The notes: generated by a model from the letters alone, not told the origin. DNA of 36,290 nucleotides from Guyparkeria sp. SCN-R1 (GCF_003932495.1 NZ_QZMT01000019.1:1-36290); one strand, 5' to 3'. Positions 19,283-28,768 are shown, counted from the first letter of the stretch. Program-made: numbers and translations.

Positions 19283-20083
19283 ATGGCTGTATTGCTGCCT
19301 GCCGCGCTCGGCATGACCATCATTCCGATCCTGTTCTTCCTGCTGCGCTGGCGTTTTCCCACCGCCGGCCGCCAGATCGCCTTTATCCTGGGCGTGTTGG
19401 CGCTGGCGGCCTATGCTCCCTATGCCATCATCAACTGGCCGGGGCTGGATGTCGTGGCGATGGTCGCGGCTATTCTGGTGATGACCGCGTTCATCCTCGG
19501 GCTGATGTCCCCGCCGAAACACGCCGACTCGCACAAGATGGTATTCCACGCCGGGCCGGCGACCATCATCGCCTTCTTTGCCGTGATCATCCTGCTCGAT
19601 TCGATCTTTCTGACCATCGCGACCACCGGCCTGAGCGAGAACGTGGCGCGCCAGATCCTCCCCGAGCCGCAGGGCGGCCCGGTGGCCACCTCCTATTTTC
19701 CCGGCACGGTCGCTCATGACTACCAGGAGAAGGCAAAGCAGTTCCAAGCCTACGATGCCATGCGCGATGCGCAGGACAAGCGTGGCTGGCGGGTCCATCG
19801 CGGCTGGCTGGGCGAGCCGGTGGTCGGCCAGTCCACACCGTTCCAGATCCAGGTGCTCGACGAGGCGGGACAGCCGGTCGAGGGGGCCGAGGTGACGGCG
19901 CACTTCCTGCGTTTTTCGAGCAAGTCGCTCGATTTCACGCGCCAGCTCGACGAAGTGAAGCCCGGCATGTACCAGGCGGGCATCACGCCGACACGGCCAG
20001 GCCGCTGGGAGATCATCGTCGACGTTCGACGTGACGGCGAAACCCATCAACTGCGCGGCATGACCGACGTCGCCGCCCACTGA
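19283..20083 (+). CDS. ccoH: FixH/CcoH-family protein with an extra multi-span N-terminal domain
   Basis: CcoH is a small membrane protein needed for stable assembly of cbb3 oxidase. The C-terminal part (about 88-266) has the FixH layout: a membrane helix near 92-113, the YFPGTVAHDYQEKAKQ segment resembling the FixH YYxxG...Y motif, and a periplasmic beta domain. Classical members are about 150-170 residues. This one has about 85 additional N-terminal residues with three further hydrophobic helices (about 4-22, 31-50, 56-75). The frame is continuous, so this is a natural fusion or lineage-specific extension. It lies between ccoG and ccoI, which fixes its role more firmly than the sequence alone. 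Confidence 0.85.
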   Translation: MAVLLPAALGMTIIPILFFLLRWRFPTAGRQIAFILGVLALAAYAPYAIINWPGLDVVAMVAAILVMTAFILGLMSPPKHADSHKMVFHAGPATIIAFFAVIILLDSIFLTIATTGLSENVARQILPEPQGGPVATSYFPGTVAHDYQEKAKQFQAYDAMRDAQDKRGWRVHRGWLGEPVVGQSTPFQIQVLDEAGQPVEGAEVTAHFLRFSSKSLDFTRQLDEVKPGMYQAGITPTRPGRWEIIVDVRRDGETHQLRGMTDVAAH

Positions 20084-20117
20084 ACGCCGGTGATCGATTG
20101 AAGCGCCTGCCCGCCCG

Positions 20118-22589
20118 ATGTCTGCCGATCCGATGAGCGAGATTCGCCCCGAAGCCGCGACGCCGGAGAGCGCCGCGGCTTGCTTCCATTGTGGCCTGCC
20201 CGTGCCCACGGGGGCGGACTACCGGACCCGCGTACTCGGTGAGGAGCGCGACATGTGCTGCCCCGGCTGTCAGGCGGTCGCCCAGGCGATCGTCGAGGCC
20301 GACATGGAAGAGTACTACCGCCACCGCACCGAAGCCTCGCCGCGTCCGGATGAAGATCTCGAACGCGTGCTCGAGGAACTGGCGATCTACGACCGGCCCG
20401 AGATGCAGAAGTCGTTCGTCGCCAACCGCGAGGGCGACCGGCGCGAGGCATCGCTGATTCTCGAGGGCATCGTCTGCGCGGCCTGCATCTGGCTTTCCGA
20501 ACGCCACGTCCGCCAGTTGCCCGGAGTGGAATCCTTCTCGGTGAACTTCACCACGCACCGCGCCCAGGTGGTCTGGGACAACACGCAGGTGCAACTCTCC
20601 GAGATCCTGCGCGCGATTGCGGCCATCGGCTATCGTGCCTATCCCTACGATCCTGATCGCCAGGACCGCGTCTATCGGCGCGAACGCCACGACATGATGC
20701 GTCGCCTGGCGGTCGCCGGGCTGGTCTACCTGCAGGTCATGATGATTTCGATGTCGCTGTATTTCGGCGACTTCCTCGACCTGTCCGAGGATCTGCGGTA
20801 CTTCTTCTGGTGGGTCAGCCTGGTGCTGTCGACCCCGATCGTGCTCTATTCGGGCCAGGCCTTCTTCCGGCCAGCCTGGCGGGACTTGAAACAGCGACGG
20901 GTGAGCATGGATCTGCCCGTGTCGATCAGCATCCTGCTGGCCTACGGCGGCAGCGTCTACGCGGTGCTCACGCACAGCGGCGAGGTCTACTTTGACTCGG
21001 TCACCATGTTCATCTTCCTGCTGCTCGCGGGGCGGTTCCTGGAGCAGGGTGCGCGCCACAAGGCCGGCGAGCTGGCCGAATCACTGAACAAGCTGGTGCC
21101 GCAGGTCGCCAATCGCTTCGAGTCCGACGGCTCGGTGGCGGTCATCCCGGCATTCGACCTGGTCCCCGGTGATCGCATCCTCGTCCGGCCCGGCGGGCCG
21201 GTGCCCGCCGACGGGGTGGTGATCGAGGGTGAGAGCGGCGTCAACGCCTCGATGCTGACCGGCGAGAGCCTGCCGGAGTTCAAGCGCGCCGGCGATCGCG
21301 TCTCGGCGGGTACCGTCAACACCGAAAGCCCGCTGGTGGTCGAGGTCGACAAGGTCGGCCAGGACACGATGGTGTCCTCGATCGTCCGACTGATCGACCG
21401 GGCCCAGTCGCAAAAACCGCGGATCGCCGAGACGGCCGACCGCTTCGCGCGCAAGTTCGTCATCGGCCTGCTGGTCACCACCGCGCTGGTCACGGCCGCC
21501 TGGCTGGTGATCGACCCGTCTCGCGCGTTCTGGATCGCCGTGGCGATCCTGGCGATCACCTGCCCCTGTTCGCTGTCGCTGGCCACGCCCGCGGCGATCG
21601 CCGTGGCGGTGGGGCGCCTGACCCGTTCGGGCTTGCTGGTCACCCGGGGGCGGGCCCTGGAAGGCCTGGCGCGGGTCACCCACGTGGTGTTCGACAAGAC
21701 CGGCACCCTGACCACCGGCGAGCTGATGGTGCGTGACATGGAACCCCTCGCCGATGTGGACTCCGCGCGCCTGGCGGACATGGTCGCGGCCCTCGAGCAG
21801 TACGCCGACCACCCCGTCGGTCGGGCGCTCGCCGCCTGGGGCAACGAGCACGCTCACGGAGCGGCGCCGGCGGTCACGGAGGTCGAGAGCGCCAGCGGGC
21901 GAGGCGTGAGCGGGTACGTCGATGGTGAGCGCGTTGCCGTCGGCAACGCCCGCCTGATGGATGAGCTGGGGATCGCCCTTCCCGAACGCGAGGCGGCGGT
22001 CGACGAGCTGGTGGTCTGGGTGGCGCGAGGTTCCACGCCGATCGCCCGCGCCGTGCTCAGCGATCGCTTGCGCGACGACGCCGCCGAGGTGGTGGAGCGG
22101 CTCAAGGGGCAGGGGGTCTCGGTGTGGCTGCTGTCCGGCGACCAGCCCGACCGGGCCGCGATGATCGGCCGGCACCTGGGCGTGGACCACGCCGAGGGTG
22201 GCCTGTTGCCCGAAGACAAGATGGAACGCGTCGCCTCGCTGCAGGCCGACGGCGGGCGGGTGCTGATGGTCGGTGACGGGGTCAACGACGCGCCGGTGCT
22301 CGCCTGCGCGGACGTCTCCATGGCGATGGGCGGCGGCACGGCGGTCGCCAAGCACAGCGCGGACATGGTGCTGCTCAACGACCGGGTGGCCGAGACGGCC
22401 TTCGCGGTGGGTTATGCCCGGCGGACCATGGGCGTGATCCACCAGAACCTGACCTGGTCGGTCTGGTACAACGCCATCGCCATCCCGATTGCCGCGCTGG
22501 GCTTCGTGCAGCCCTGGCTCGCGGCAATCGGCATGTCGCTCAGTTCGATTGCCGTGATCGGCAACGCCCTGCGCCTGCGGCGGGGGTAG
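20118..22589 (+). CDS. ccoI: CcoI/FixI copper-translocating P1B-type ATPase
   Basis: CcoI exports copper across the inner membrane for delivery to the CuB site of cbb3 oxidase. The 823-residue protein begins with a cysteine-rich putative metal-binding segment (Cys22, 25, 47, 48, 51). A heavy-metal-associated domain with CAAC (120-123) follows, then eight membrane helices with the CPC ion-path motif near 482. The phosphorylation motif DKTGT starts near 526, followed by the HP motif (YADHPVGRAL) and GDGVNDAP hinge. All catalytic motifs are present. Two starts (ATG 20118 and the ATG five codons on) are possible. This is the last gene of the cluster; ccoS, often next, is not found. Confidence 0.96.
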   Translation: MSADPMSEIRPEAATPESAAACFHCGLPVPTGADYRTRVLGEERDMCCPGCQAVAQAIVEADMEEYYRHRTEASPRPDEDLERVLEELAIYDRPEMQKSFVANREGDRREASLILEGIVCAACIWLSERHVRQLPGVESFSVNFTTHRAQVVWDNTQVQLSEILRAIAAIGYRAYPYDPDRQDRVYRRERHDMMRRLAVAGLVYLQVMMISMSLYFGDFLDLSEDLRYFFWWVSLVLSTPIVLYSGQAFFRPAWRDLKQRRVSMDLPVSISILLAYGGSVYAVLTHSGEVYFDSVTMFIFLLLAGRFLEQGARHKAGELAESLNKLVPQVANRFESDGSVAVIPAFDLVPGDRILVRPGGPVPADGVVIEGESGVNASMLTGESLPEFKRAGDRVSAGTVNTESPLVVEVDKVGQDTMVSSIVRLIDRAQSQKPRIAETADRFARKFVIGLLVTTALVTAAWLVIDPSRAFWIAVAILAITCPCSLSLATPAAIAVAVGRLTRSGLLVTRGRALEGLARVTHVVFDKTGTLTTGELMVRDMEPLADVDSARLADMVAALEQYADHPVGRALAAWGNEHAHGAAPAVTEVESASGRGVSGYVDGERVAVGNARLMDELGIALPEREAAVDELVVWVARGSTPIARAVLSDRLRDDAAEVVERLKGQGVSVWLLSGDQPDRAAMIGRHLGVDHAEGGLLPEDKMERVASLQADGGRVLMVGDGVNDAPVLACADVSMAMGGGTAVAKHSADMVLLNDRVAETAFAVGYARRTMGVIHQNLTWSVWYNAIAIPIAALGFVQPWLAAIGMSLSSIAVIGNALRLRRG

Positions 22590-22661
22590 TCAGGACACGT
22601 CGTCAAGGAAGGCCTGCATACAATCCGGTGCCGCCTTGACCCGGCATTTCGGCCCCTCGTG

Positions 22662-23150
22662 TTAACCGCCCATGCTGTGGATGTACTGGTTGAGCTGGGC
22701 GACGTCGGTGCTGGTGCGCCGGTAGAGGTGATCGAGGCTGACGATCGCGTACTCGAGCAGCAGCACGGTAAACACCGGGTGCTCGAGGCGCAGGCGGTTG
22801 TACTTCTCGCGCGGCAGGCGGAGCAGTCGCACCGACGAGCGGGCCCGCATGCGCACATTGCGTGGCTGGCGATCGAAGAAGCTCATTTCGCCGAGCATCT
22901 CGCCGGCGTGGATCTGGCCGACCGGCACCTCGTTGGTGGTCGGGCCGACGATCAGTTCGGCCGTGCCGTCGAGCAGGAAGTAGAGCGACTCGCCCACTTC
23001 ACCGATGTCGGCGATGATCCGGCCGCGCTCGATGATCTCGAAATCGCAGAAGTCGAGAAACGCGCTGACCTCGGCGTGGGTCAGGATCTGCGTGTCGACG
23101 TGGCGGGCGAGAAAGTCGACCAGGGCGTCGCGGTCGTTGTCGGTCATCAT
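22662..23150 (-). CDS. Cyclic-nucleotide-binding domain protein without DNA-binding domain
   Basis: The 162-residue product is essentially one cNMP-binding beta-roll. Its phosphate-binding-cassette-like segment reads GEMLGEMSFFDRQPRNVRMRA; the Glu and Arg are present, but the position after Arg is Asn rather than the usual Ala or Thr. An N-terminal helical part (about 1-35) and a C-terminal helix (about 125-160) flank it. There is no helix-turn-helix, so it is not a Crp/FNR-type regulator. It may sense a nucleotide and act on a partner. The ATG at 23150 is chosen; a GTG at 23153 is better spaced from the upstream GGGAG. It converges on ccoI across 72 bases, which contain a weak GTCAAGG/CCTTGAC inverted repeat. 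Confidence 0.8.
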   Translation of the reverse strand: MMTDNDRDALVDFLARHVDTQILTHAEVSAFLDFCDFEIIERGRIIADIGEVGESLYFLLDGTAELIVGPTTNEVPVGQIHAGEMLGEMSFFDRQPRNVRMRARSSVRLLRLPREKYNRLRLEHPVFTVLLLEYAIVSLDHLYRRTSTDVAQLNQYIHSMGG

Positions 23151-23436
23151 CACGTGAGTGCTCCCATGCCGGTTGCGGGATATTGAATGGGGCCATTGTC
23201 GCGAGCCGGCGGGGTTTTGTCGATCCTCTGGCCGCAGCGGGTTGCCATGACGCGGATTCATGCCGTTGTTGCATACCGCTCCCATGTACCGGGCAGGCGA
23301 CCGGCCGCAACATGCTAGAATTCGCGGCATTGTTCGGTCGCCCGCGCCCGCGCTGGGGCGGCCGCTTGTGTTTCGCGGCCTCGACGCGTCGAGTTCGCCC
23401 CGGATTTGATTTTCCCCTTTGTCAGGAGCCGACTCC

Positions 23437-24699
23437 ATGTTTGCCAAGTCCATGACCATCGCGGGCTACGACCCGGAACTTGCTGATGCGATCAACGCCG
23501 AGGTGCGCCGCCAGGAAGATCACGTCGAGCTGATCGCCTCGGAGAACTACGCCAGCCCGCGCGTCATGGAGGCCCAGGGCTCCGTGCTGACCAACAAGTA
23601 CGCCGAGGGCTACCCGGGCAAGCGCTACTACGGCGGCTGCGAGTTCGTGGACGTGGCCGAGCAGCTGGCGATCGATCGGGTGAAGGAACTCTTCGGCGCC
23701 GACTACGCCAATGTCCAGCCGCATTCGGGCTCGCAGGCCAACGCCGCGGTGTTCCAGGCACTGGTCGAGCCGGGCGATACCGTACTCGGCATGAGCCTGG
23801 ATGCCGGCGGTCACCTGACCCACGGTGCCAAGCCCAACTTCTCCGGGCGCATCTACCACGCCGTTCAGTACGGTATCGATGCCGAGGGCTACGTCGACTA
23901 CGACGAGGTCGAGCGCCTGGCCAAGGAGCACAAGCCGAAGATGATCATCGCCGGCTTCTCCGCCTACTCGCGCGTGCTGGACTGGGCGCGTTTCCGGGAG
24001 ATCGCCGATGCGGTGGGCGCCTACCTGATGGTCGACATGGCCCATGTCTCGGGCCTGGTTGCCGCCGGTCTCTACCCGAACCCGGTGCCGCACGCCCACG
24101 TGGTCACCTCGACCACGCACAAGACCCTGCGCGGCCCGCGCGGCGGCATCATCATCGCCAAGGCCGACCCGGACCTGGAGAAGAAATTCCAGTCGCGGAT
24201 CTTCCCGGGCACCCAGGGCGGCCCGTTGATGCACGCGATCGCCGGCAAGGCGGTGGCCTTCAAGGAGGCGCTCGAGCCCGACTTCAAGACCTACCAGCAG
24301 CAGGTGATCGACAACGCGCGCACCATGGCGCAGGTGTTCGTCGATCGCGGCATCGACGTGGTCTCCGGCGGCACCGACAACCACCTGTTCCTGGTCAGCT
24401 TCGTCAAGCGCGGCCTGACCGGCAAGGCGGTCGACGAGGCGCTGGGGAGGGCCCACATCACGGTCAACAAGAACGCCGTGCCCAACGACCCGCAATCGCC
24501 GTTCGTCACCTCGGGCATCCGGGTGGGCACCGCGGCGATCACCACGCGCGGCTTCGGCGTCGACGAGTCCCGTGATCTGGCCGGCTGGATGTGCGACATC
24601 ATCGACGACATCGAGAACGATGCGGTGATCGAGGCGGTGCGCGAGAAGGTGACCGCGCTCTGCCGTCGCCTGCCGGTCTACGAGGCCAACCGGGCCTGA
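23437..24699 (+). CDS. glyA: Serine hydroxymethyltransferase
   Basis: GlyA interconverts serine and glycine with tetrahydrofolate, using pyridoxal phosphate, in the cytoplasm. From the ATG at 23437 it is 420 residues. The [10 protein letters not shown] and [15 protein letters not shown] segments are intact, and the PLP-binding lysine lies in [19 protein letters not shown] precedes this ATG by nine bases; an upstream in-frame TTG at 23419 is less likely. It leads a long plus-strand run with nrdR and the riboflavin genes, as in many gammaproteobacteria. The 286 bases upstream contain a TAGAAT box near 23315 but no clear -35, and I see no riboswitch fold. Confidence 0.97.
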   Translation: MFAKSMTIAGYDPELADAINAEVRRQEDHVELIASENYASPRVMEAQGSVLTNKYAEGYPGKRYYGGCEFVDVAEQLAIDRVKELFGADYANVQPHSGSQANAAVFQALVEPGDTVLGMSLDAGGHLTHGAKPNFSGRIYHAVQYGIDAEGYVDYDEVERLAKEHKPKMIIAGFSAYSRVLDWARFREIADAVGAYLMVDMAHVSGLVAAGLYPNPVPHAHVVTSTTHKTLRGPRGGIIIAKADPDLEKKFQSRIFPGTQGGPLMHAIAGKAVAFKEALEPDFKTYQQQVIDNARTMAQVFVDRGIDVVSGGTDNHLFLVSFVKRGLTGKAVDEALGRAHITVNKNAVPNDPQSPFVTSGIRVGTAAITTRGFGVDESRDLAGWMCDIIDDIENDAVIEAVREKVTALCRRLPVYEANRA

Positions 24700-24720
24700 T
24701 CGGCCGATTCGGGGCACGGC

Positions 24721-25221
24721 ATGCGCTGCGCGATCTGTGGCAATGACGACACCCGCGTGATCGACTCGCGGGCGATCGACGCCGGCGAGGGCATCCGTCG
24801 CCGGCGCGAATGTGCCGCCTGCGGTCAGCGATTCACCACCTACGAACGGGCCGATCGGCAAATGCCGCGGGTGGTCAAGTCCAACGGCGCGCGACAGAAC
24901 TTCGACGATCGCAAGCTGCGCGACGGCCTGATGCGCGCGCTGGAAAAACGTCCCGTGCCGACCCGCCGGGTCGAAGAGGCGATCGAGCAGATCGAACGCC
25001 AGCTCAGGAGTCGCGGCGAGCGCGAGATCGCCGCCCGCGAGATCGGCGACATGGTGATGGCCCAATTGCGTAGGCTCGACCACGTCGCCTACATCCGCTT
25101 TGCCTCGGTCTACCTGAGCTTCGACAGCGTCGAGGCCTTCCGCGACGCGATCGAATCGCTGGCCAACGACGTGATCAGCGACCCGGATCATCAATTGCCC
25201 CTGATCGGCGATGCCAACTGA
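24721..25221 (+). CDS. nrdR: NrdR, ATP/dATP-sensing repressor of ribonucleotide reductase genes
   Basis: NrdR binds NrdR boxes upstream of ribonucleotide reductase genes and represses them when dATP is high. The 166-residue protein has the N-terminal zinc ribbon (Cys3, Cys6, Cys31, Cys34) followed by an ATP-cone domain (about 50-140) with the VVKSNGARQNFD entry motif. The zinc-ribbon ligands are intact. It begins 21 bases after glyA and its 3' end overlaps ribD by 11 bases. No nrd genes occur in the window. Confidence 0.97.
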   Translation: MRCAICGNDDTRVIDSRAIDAGEGIRRRRECAACGQRFTTYERADRQMPRVVKSNGARQNFDDRKLRDGLMRALEKRPVPTRRVEEAIEQIERQLRSRGEREIAAREIGDMVMAQLRRLDHVAYIRFASVYLSFDSVEAFRDAIESLANDVISDPDHQLPLIGDAN

Positions 25222-26374
25222 GGCCGCCGACCGGCGCGCGTCCCATGAGGATCGGCCCGTGGCCCACCAGGATCGACAATGGATGAATCACGCGCTGGCG
25301 TTGGCCGAGCGTGGGCGCTACACCACCTCGCCCAACCCGCGTGTGGGCTGCGTGCTGGTCCGTGACGGCAAGATCGTCGGCGAGGGCTTCCACGCCCGCG
25401 CCGGCGAGCCACATGCCGAGGTGCACGCCCTGCGTGCTGCCGGGGAGAAGGCACACGGGTCGACGGCTTACGTGACGCTCGAGCCCTGCAGCCACGTGGG
25501 CCGTACGCCGGCCTGCGCGCCGCAACTGGTTCAGGCCGGTGTGGCCCGCGTGGTCACCGCCATGAACGATCCCAACCCGCAGGTGGCGGGGCGCGGACAT
25601 GCCTTTTTGCGCGAGGCGGGGGTCGAGGTGGTCGAGGCGATCGCCCCGGCGGCGGCCCGCGCGCTCAACCCGGGATTCGTCTCGCGCATGGAGCGCGGGC
25701 GGCCCTGGGTGACGGTCAAGGTGGCCCAGTCGCTCGACGGGCGCAGTGCGCTGGCCAGCGGCGAGAGCCAGTGGATCACCGGCGAGGCGGCGCGGCATGA
25801 CGTGCAGTTCCTGCGCGCGCGCCAGTGCGCGGTCCTGAGCGGCATCGACACCGTGCTGACCGACAGCGCGCGCCTGAACGTGCGCCTGTCGGCCGAGGAA
25901 TTGGGTATCGAGGGCGAGGTGCGCCAGCCGGTGCGCGTGGTGCTCGACTCGGGCCTGCGCCTGCCGCCCTTTGCCGCGATCTTCGATGCACCGGGGCCGG
26001 TGTGGATCTACACCCGCGATGCCAATGATGGCGTCCACCGCGAGGCCCTGCTCAAGCGTGAGGCGACCCTGATCGAGGCACCGACTGCCCCCCGGCTGGG
26101 CCTCGACCTGGATTTCATTCTGGCCGACCTGGCGCGGCGGGAAATCAACGAGGTGCTGGTCGAGGCGGGCGCCAAACTGGCTGGTGCGTTCGTCGCCGCC
26201 GGGCTGTGCGACGAGCTGGTCGTCTACCAGGCGCCGGTGCTGCTCGGCCACCAAGCCCGGCCGGCACTGGCGCTGCCCGAGCCGAGTGCACTGGCCGACG
26301 CGACCCGCTGGACGCTGGTCGACGAGACGCGCCTGGCCGACGACCTGCGCCTGACCCTGCGGCCGGTCCGCTGA
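25211..26374 (+). CDS. ribD: Bifunctional riboflavin biosynthesis deaminase/reductase
   Basis: RibD deaminates and then reduces the pyrimidine intermediate from GTP in the second and third steps of riboflavin synthesis. The 387-residue protein has the N-terminal cytidine-deaminase-like domain with zinc motif HAEVHAL and PCSHVGRTPAC (about 62-100). The C-terminal reductase domain begins near 155 (WVTVKVAQSLDGR) and has a late EAGAKLAGAF motif. Both halves look complete. The ATG at 25211 overlaps the nrdR stop region. About 20 residues precede the first conserved helix (QWMNHALALAERG), so an internal start is possible. Confidence 0.96.
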   Translation: MPTEAADRRASHEDRPVAHQDRQWMNHALALAERGRYTTSPNPRVGCVLVRDGKIVGEGFHARAGEPHAEVHALRAAGEKAHGSTAYVTLEPCSHVGRTPACAPQLVQAGVARVVTAMNDPNPQVAGRGHAFLREAGVEVVEAIAPAAARALNPGFVSRMERGRPWVTVKVAQSLDGRSALASGESQWITGEAARHDVQFLRARQCAVLSGIDTVLTDSARLNVRLSAEELGIEGEVRQPVRVVLDSGLRLPPFAAIFDAPGPVWIYTRDANDGVHREALLKREATLIEAPTAPRLGLDLDFILADLARREINEVLVEAGAKLAGAFVAAGLCDELVVYQAPVLLGHQARPALALPEPSALADATRWTLVDETRLADDLRLTLRPVR

Positions 26375-26409
26375 CGTTCGCGACCGCCCACTACCTGCGG
26401 AGAGAACCC

Positions 26410-27051
26410 ATGTTCACCGGCATCATCCAGACCGTCGGCACCCTGGTCGAGCAGACCCCCACGGGCGGCGACGCGCGCCTGACCATCGATGCCCCGGGGC
26501 TTGATCTGGCGAACACCGCCATCGGCGACAGCATCGCTGTCAACGGCGTCTGCCTGACGGTCACCGATCTCGAGGGCGACCGCTTTTCGGTTGATTGCTC
26601 GGCCGAGACCTTGCGCCTGACCACGGTTGGGCAACTGGCCCCCGGTTCGCGCGTCAATCTCGAGCCGGCGCTCACGCTGGCCACCCCGCTGGGCGGGCAC
26701 CTGGTCAGCGGCCACGTCGATGGGCTGGCGATCATCGATGCGCGACGTAACGAGGCGCGGGCCACCGAGTTCTGGTTGCGCGTGCCACCGGAGCTGGCGC
26801 GTTACGTCGCCAAGAAGGGCTCGGTCGCCATCGACGGCGTGAGCCTGACGGTCAACGAGGTCAGCGGGACGCGCTGTCGCCTGACCATCATCCCGCACAC
26901 GCTCGACGTGACCATCATGGGTGAGTACCGGCCCGGGCGGCAGGTCAACCTGGAGGTGGACCTGATGGCCCGTTACCTCGAGCGCCTGCTGCAGGCGGGC
27001 GAGGGGACTGCCGGTACCGGCGGGCAGAGCCCCTATCAGGCCCTGACCTGA
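26410..27051 (+). CDS. ribE: Riboflavin synthase alpha subunit
   Basis: This enzyme dismutates two 6,7-dimethyl-8-ribityllumazine molecules to riboflavin and a pyrimidine. From the ATG at 26410 it is 213 residues and begins with the invariant MFTGIIQ. The two lumazine-binding repeats are clear: AVNGVCLTV in the first and AIDGVSLTVNEV in the second, with GHLVSGHVDG between. GGAGAG supplies the ribosome site. The C-terminal tail after residue 195 is Gly-rich and unconserved. It sits between ribD and ribB in the standard order. The symbol ribC is used for this gene in some species. Confidence 0.96.
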   Translation: MFTGIIQTVGTLVEQTPTGGDARLTIDAPGLDLANTAIGDSIAVNGVCLTVTDLEGDRFSVDCSAETLRLTTVGQLAPGSRVNLEPALTLATPLGGHLVSGHVDGLAIIDARRNEARATEFWLRVPPELARYVAKKGSVAIDGVSLTVNEVSGTRCRLTIIPHTLDVTIMGEYRPGRQVNLEVDLMARYLERLLQAGEGTAGTGGQSPYQALT

Positions 27052-27103
27052 GTCGACCGGGCCGGCTTGGTGGGCGGATGGTCTACAGTCGGCCCCGCGA
27101 TGA

Positions 27104-27109
27104 TACAAT
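27104..27109 (+). promoter_or_regulatory. Possible extended -10 promoter before ribB
   Basis: TGATACAAT (extended -10, with TACAAT at 27104-27109) lies in the 91-base gap between ribE and ribB, about 35 bases ahead of the ATG. The -35 position (GTCTAC) is poor. I looked for an FMN riboswitch, common before ribB in related bacteria, and did not see its conserved core here. Confidence 0.3.
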
Positions 27110-27142
27110 CACCGATTGCCTTCGACGGCGCTGAGAGACCCT

Positions 27143-28255
27143 ATGAGCTTTAGTTCCATTGACGAGATCCTCGACGACCTGCGCGCCGGGCGCATGGTCA
27201 TCATTGTCGATGACGAGGATCGCGAGAACGAGGGCGATCTGGTCATGCTGGCCGAGCAGGTGCGCCCCGAAGACATCAACTTCATGGCGCGCTACGGACG
27301 CGGGTTGATTTGCCTGACGCTGTCGCAGCCGCGTTGCGAGCAACTGGAACTGCCGCTGATGGTCAGCCGCACCCGCGAGGCCTTCCAGACGGCGTTCACC
27401 GTCTCGATCGAGGCCGCGCGCGGCGTGACCACCGGCATCTCGGCCGCCGACCGCGCTACCACCATTCGCACGGCGGTGGCCCCTGAAGCCAAGCCGTCCG
27501 ACCTGGTCCAGCCGGGACACGTCTTTCCGCTGATGGCGCGACCCGGTGGCGTGCTGGCGCGTGCCGGCCACACCGAGGCGGGCGTGGACCTGGCGCGATT
27601 GGCCGAGGCGCGCGAGCCGTCGGCGGTGATCGTCGAGATCCTCAACGAGGACGGCTCGATGGCGCGCCGTCCGGACCTGGAGCGCTTCGCCGCCGAGCAC
27701 GACATCAAGATCGGCTCGATCGAGGACTTGATCCGCTACCGCATGCGCCACGAGCGCTCGGTCGAGCACCAGTTCGCCACCGAGATCGACACGCGTCACG
27801 GCCGATTCACACTGCATGCCTACAAGGACTTCACCAGCGGGCAGTTGCAGTTTGCCGCGGTGCGCGGCACGCCGGATGCCGAGACGCCCACCCCGGTACG
27901 GGTGCACGTGCATCATGCGGTCTGCGACCTGTTCGAGCCGCAGGGCCGCGATTGCGGCTGGCCGTTCTCCGACGTGCTGGCCCGGCTGGGTGAGATGGAA
28001 ACGGGCGTGGCCGTGGTGCTGCGCTCGACCCCCAACGAGGACGAGATGCTGCGCCAGCTGCAAGGGTGGGAGCAGCCCTCGTCACCGCCGGCCGGGGGCG
28101 AGGTCGAAGAACTGCGAAACTACGGGGTGGGTGCCCAGATCCTCAAGGATCTGGGCGTCCGCCAGATGCGCGTGATGAGCGCGCCCAAACGCTTCCATGC
28201 CCTGGCCGGCTTCGGCCTGGAAGTGGTTGACTACATTCACGACGAGGCGGAATGA
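27143..28255 (+). CDS. ribB: 3,4-dihydroxy-2-butanone-4-phosphate synthase with degenerate GTP cyclohydrolase II domain
   Basis: The N-terminal domain (about 1-200) makes the four-carbon precursor of riboflavin from ribulose 5-phosphate. It has the metal and substrate motifs [12 protein letters not shown] and [12 protein letters not shown] intact. The C-terminal domain (about 205-370) follows the GTP cyclohydrolase II fold ([12 protein letters not shown]... aligned to RVHSECLTGD...). It has lost two of three zinc cysteines and the HRQEGRxxG catalytic motif, so it should be inactive on GTP. This is the RibBX-like arrangement. A separate ribA would be needed elsewhere. The ATG at 27143 is preferred (GAGAG upstream) over an upstream TTG at 27116. 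Confidence 0.93.
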   Translation: MSFSSIDEILDDLRAGRMVIIVDDEDRENEGDLVMLAEQVRPEDINFMARYGRGLICLTLSQPRCEQLELPLMVSRTREAFQTAFTVSIEAARGVTTGISAADRATTIRTAVAPEAKPSDLVQPGHVFPLMARPGGVLARAGHTEAGVDLARLAEAREPSAVIVEILNEDGSMARRPDLERFAAEHDIKIGSIEDLIRYRMRHERSVEHQFATEIDTRHGRFTLHAYKDFTSGQLQFAAVRGTPDAETPTPVRVHVHHAVCDLFEPQGRDCGWPFSDVLARLGEMETGVAVVLRSTPNEDEMLRQLQGWEQPSSPPAGGEVEELRNYGVGAQILKDLGVRQMRVMSAPKRFHALAGFGLEVVDYIHDEAE

Positions 28256-28279
28256 CCGCCGCTCACGGGACAGACAGGC

Positions 28280-28762
28280 ATGAATGAAGTTCAGGTGATC
28301 GAAGGCGGGCTGACGGCCCGCCCGGGACGTTACGCCATCGTGGCGACGCGCTGGAACGCGCAGGTGGTCGACCGGTTGCGCGACGGAGCGATCGACACCC
28401 TGCGTCGGCACGGCATCGACCCGGCCCAGATCACGGTGGTGATGGCGCCGGGCTCCTTCGAGCTGCCGCTGGTGGCCCAGCGGGTCGCCGCGAGCGAGAA
28501 GTTCGACGCGATCATCTGCCTGGGCGCGGTCATCCGTGGCGCGACGCCGCACTTCGACTACGTCGCGGGCGAGGCGGCCAAGGGGATCGCCGGCGTGGCG
28601 ACCGATTTCGACATGCCGGTGATCTTCGGCGTGCTGACGACCGACACGGTCGACCAAGCGATGGAACGCGCCGGCAGCAAGGCCGGCAACAAGGGCTCGG
28701 AAGCCGCCGCCACCGCCATCGAGATGGTCAATCTTCTCGATCAGATCGACCAGATTGCCTAA
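28280..28762 (+). CDS. ribH: 6,7-dimethyl-8-ribityllumazine synthase
   Basis: RibH condenses the pyrimidine from the RibD branch with the RibB product to give lumazine and assembles into capsid-like or pentameric shells. The 160-residue protein has the family motifs VATRWN (near 21), APGSFELP (near 57) and the [14 protein letters not shown] segment that holds the active-site His. The length is normal. It follows ribB by 24 bases and precedes nusB by six, so all lie on one transcript. Confidence 0.97.
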   Translation: MNEVQVIEGGLTARPGRYAIVATRWNAQVVDRLRDGAIDTLRRHGIDPAQITVVMAPGSFELPLVAQRVAASEKFDAIICLGAVIRGATPHFDYVAGEAAKGIAGVATDFDMPVIFGVLTTDTVDQAMERAGSKAGNKGSEAAATAIEMVNLLDQIDQIA

Positions 28763-28768
28763 GCGCCC

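Noticed and set aside
27052-27142. FMN riboswitch before ribB
   Set aside because: The conserved core (the AGGGUAGUC-like start and the CCGAC junctions) is not visible, and the gap is too short for the full aptamer plus expression platform.
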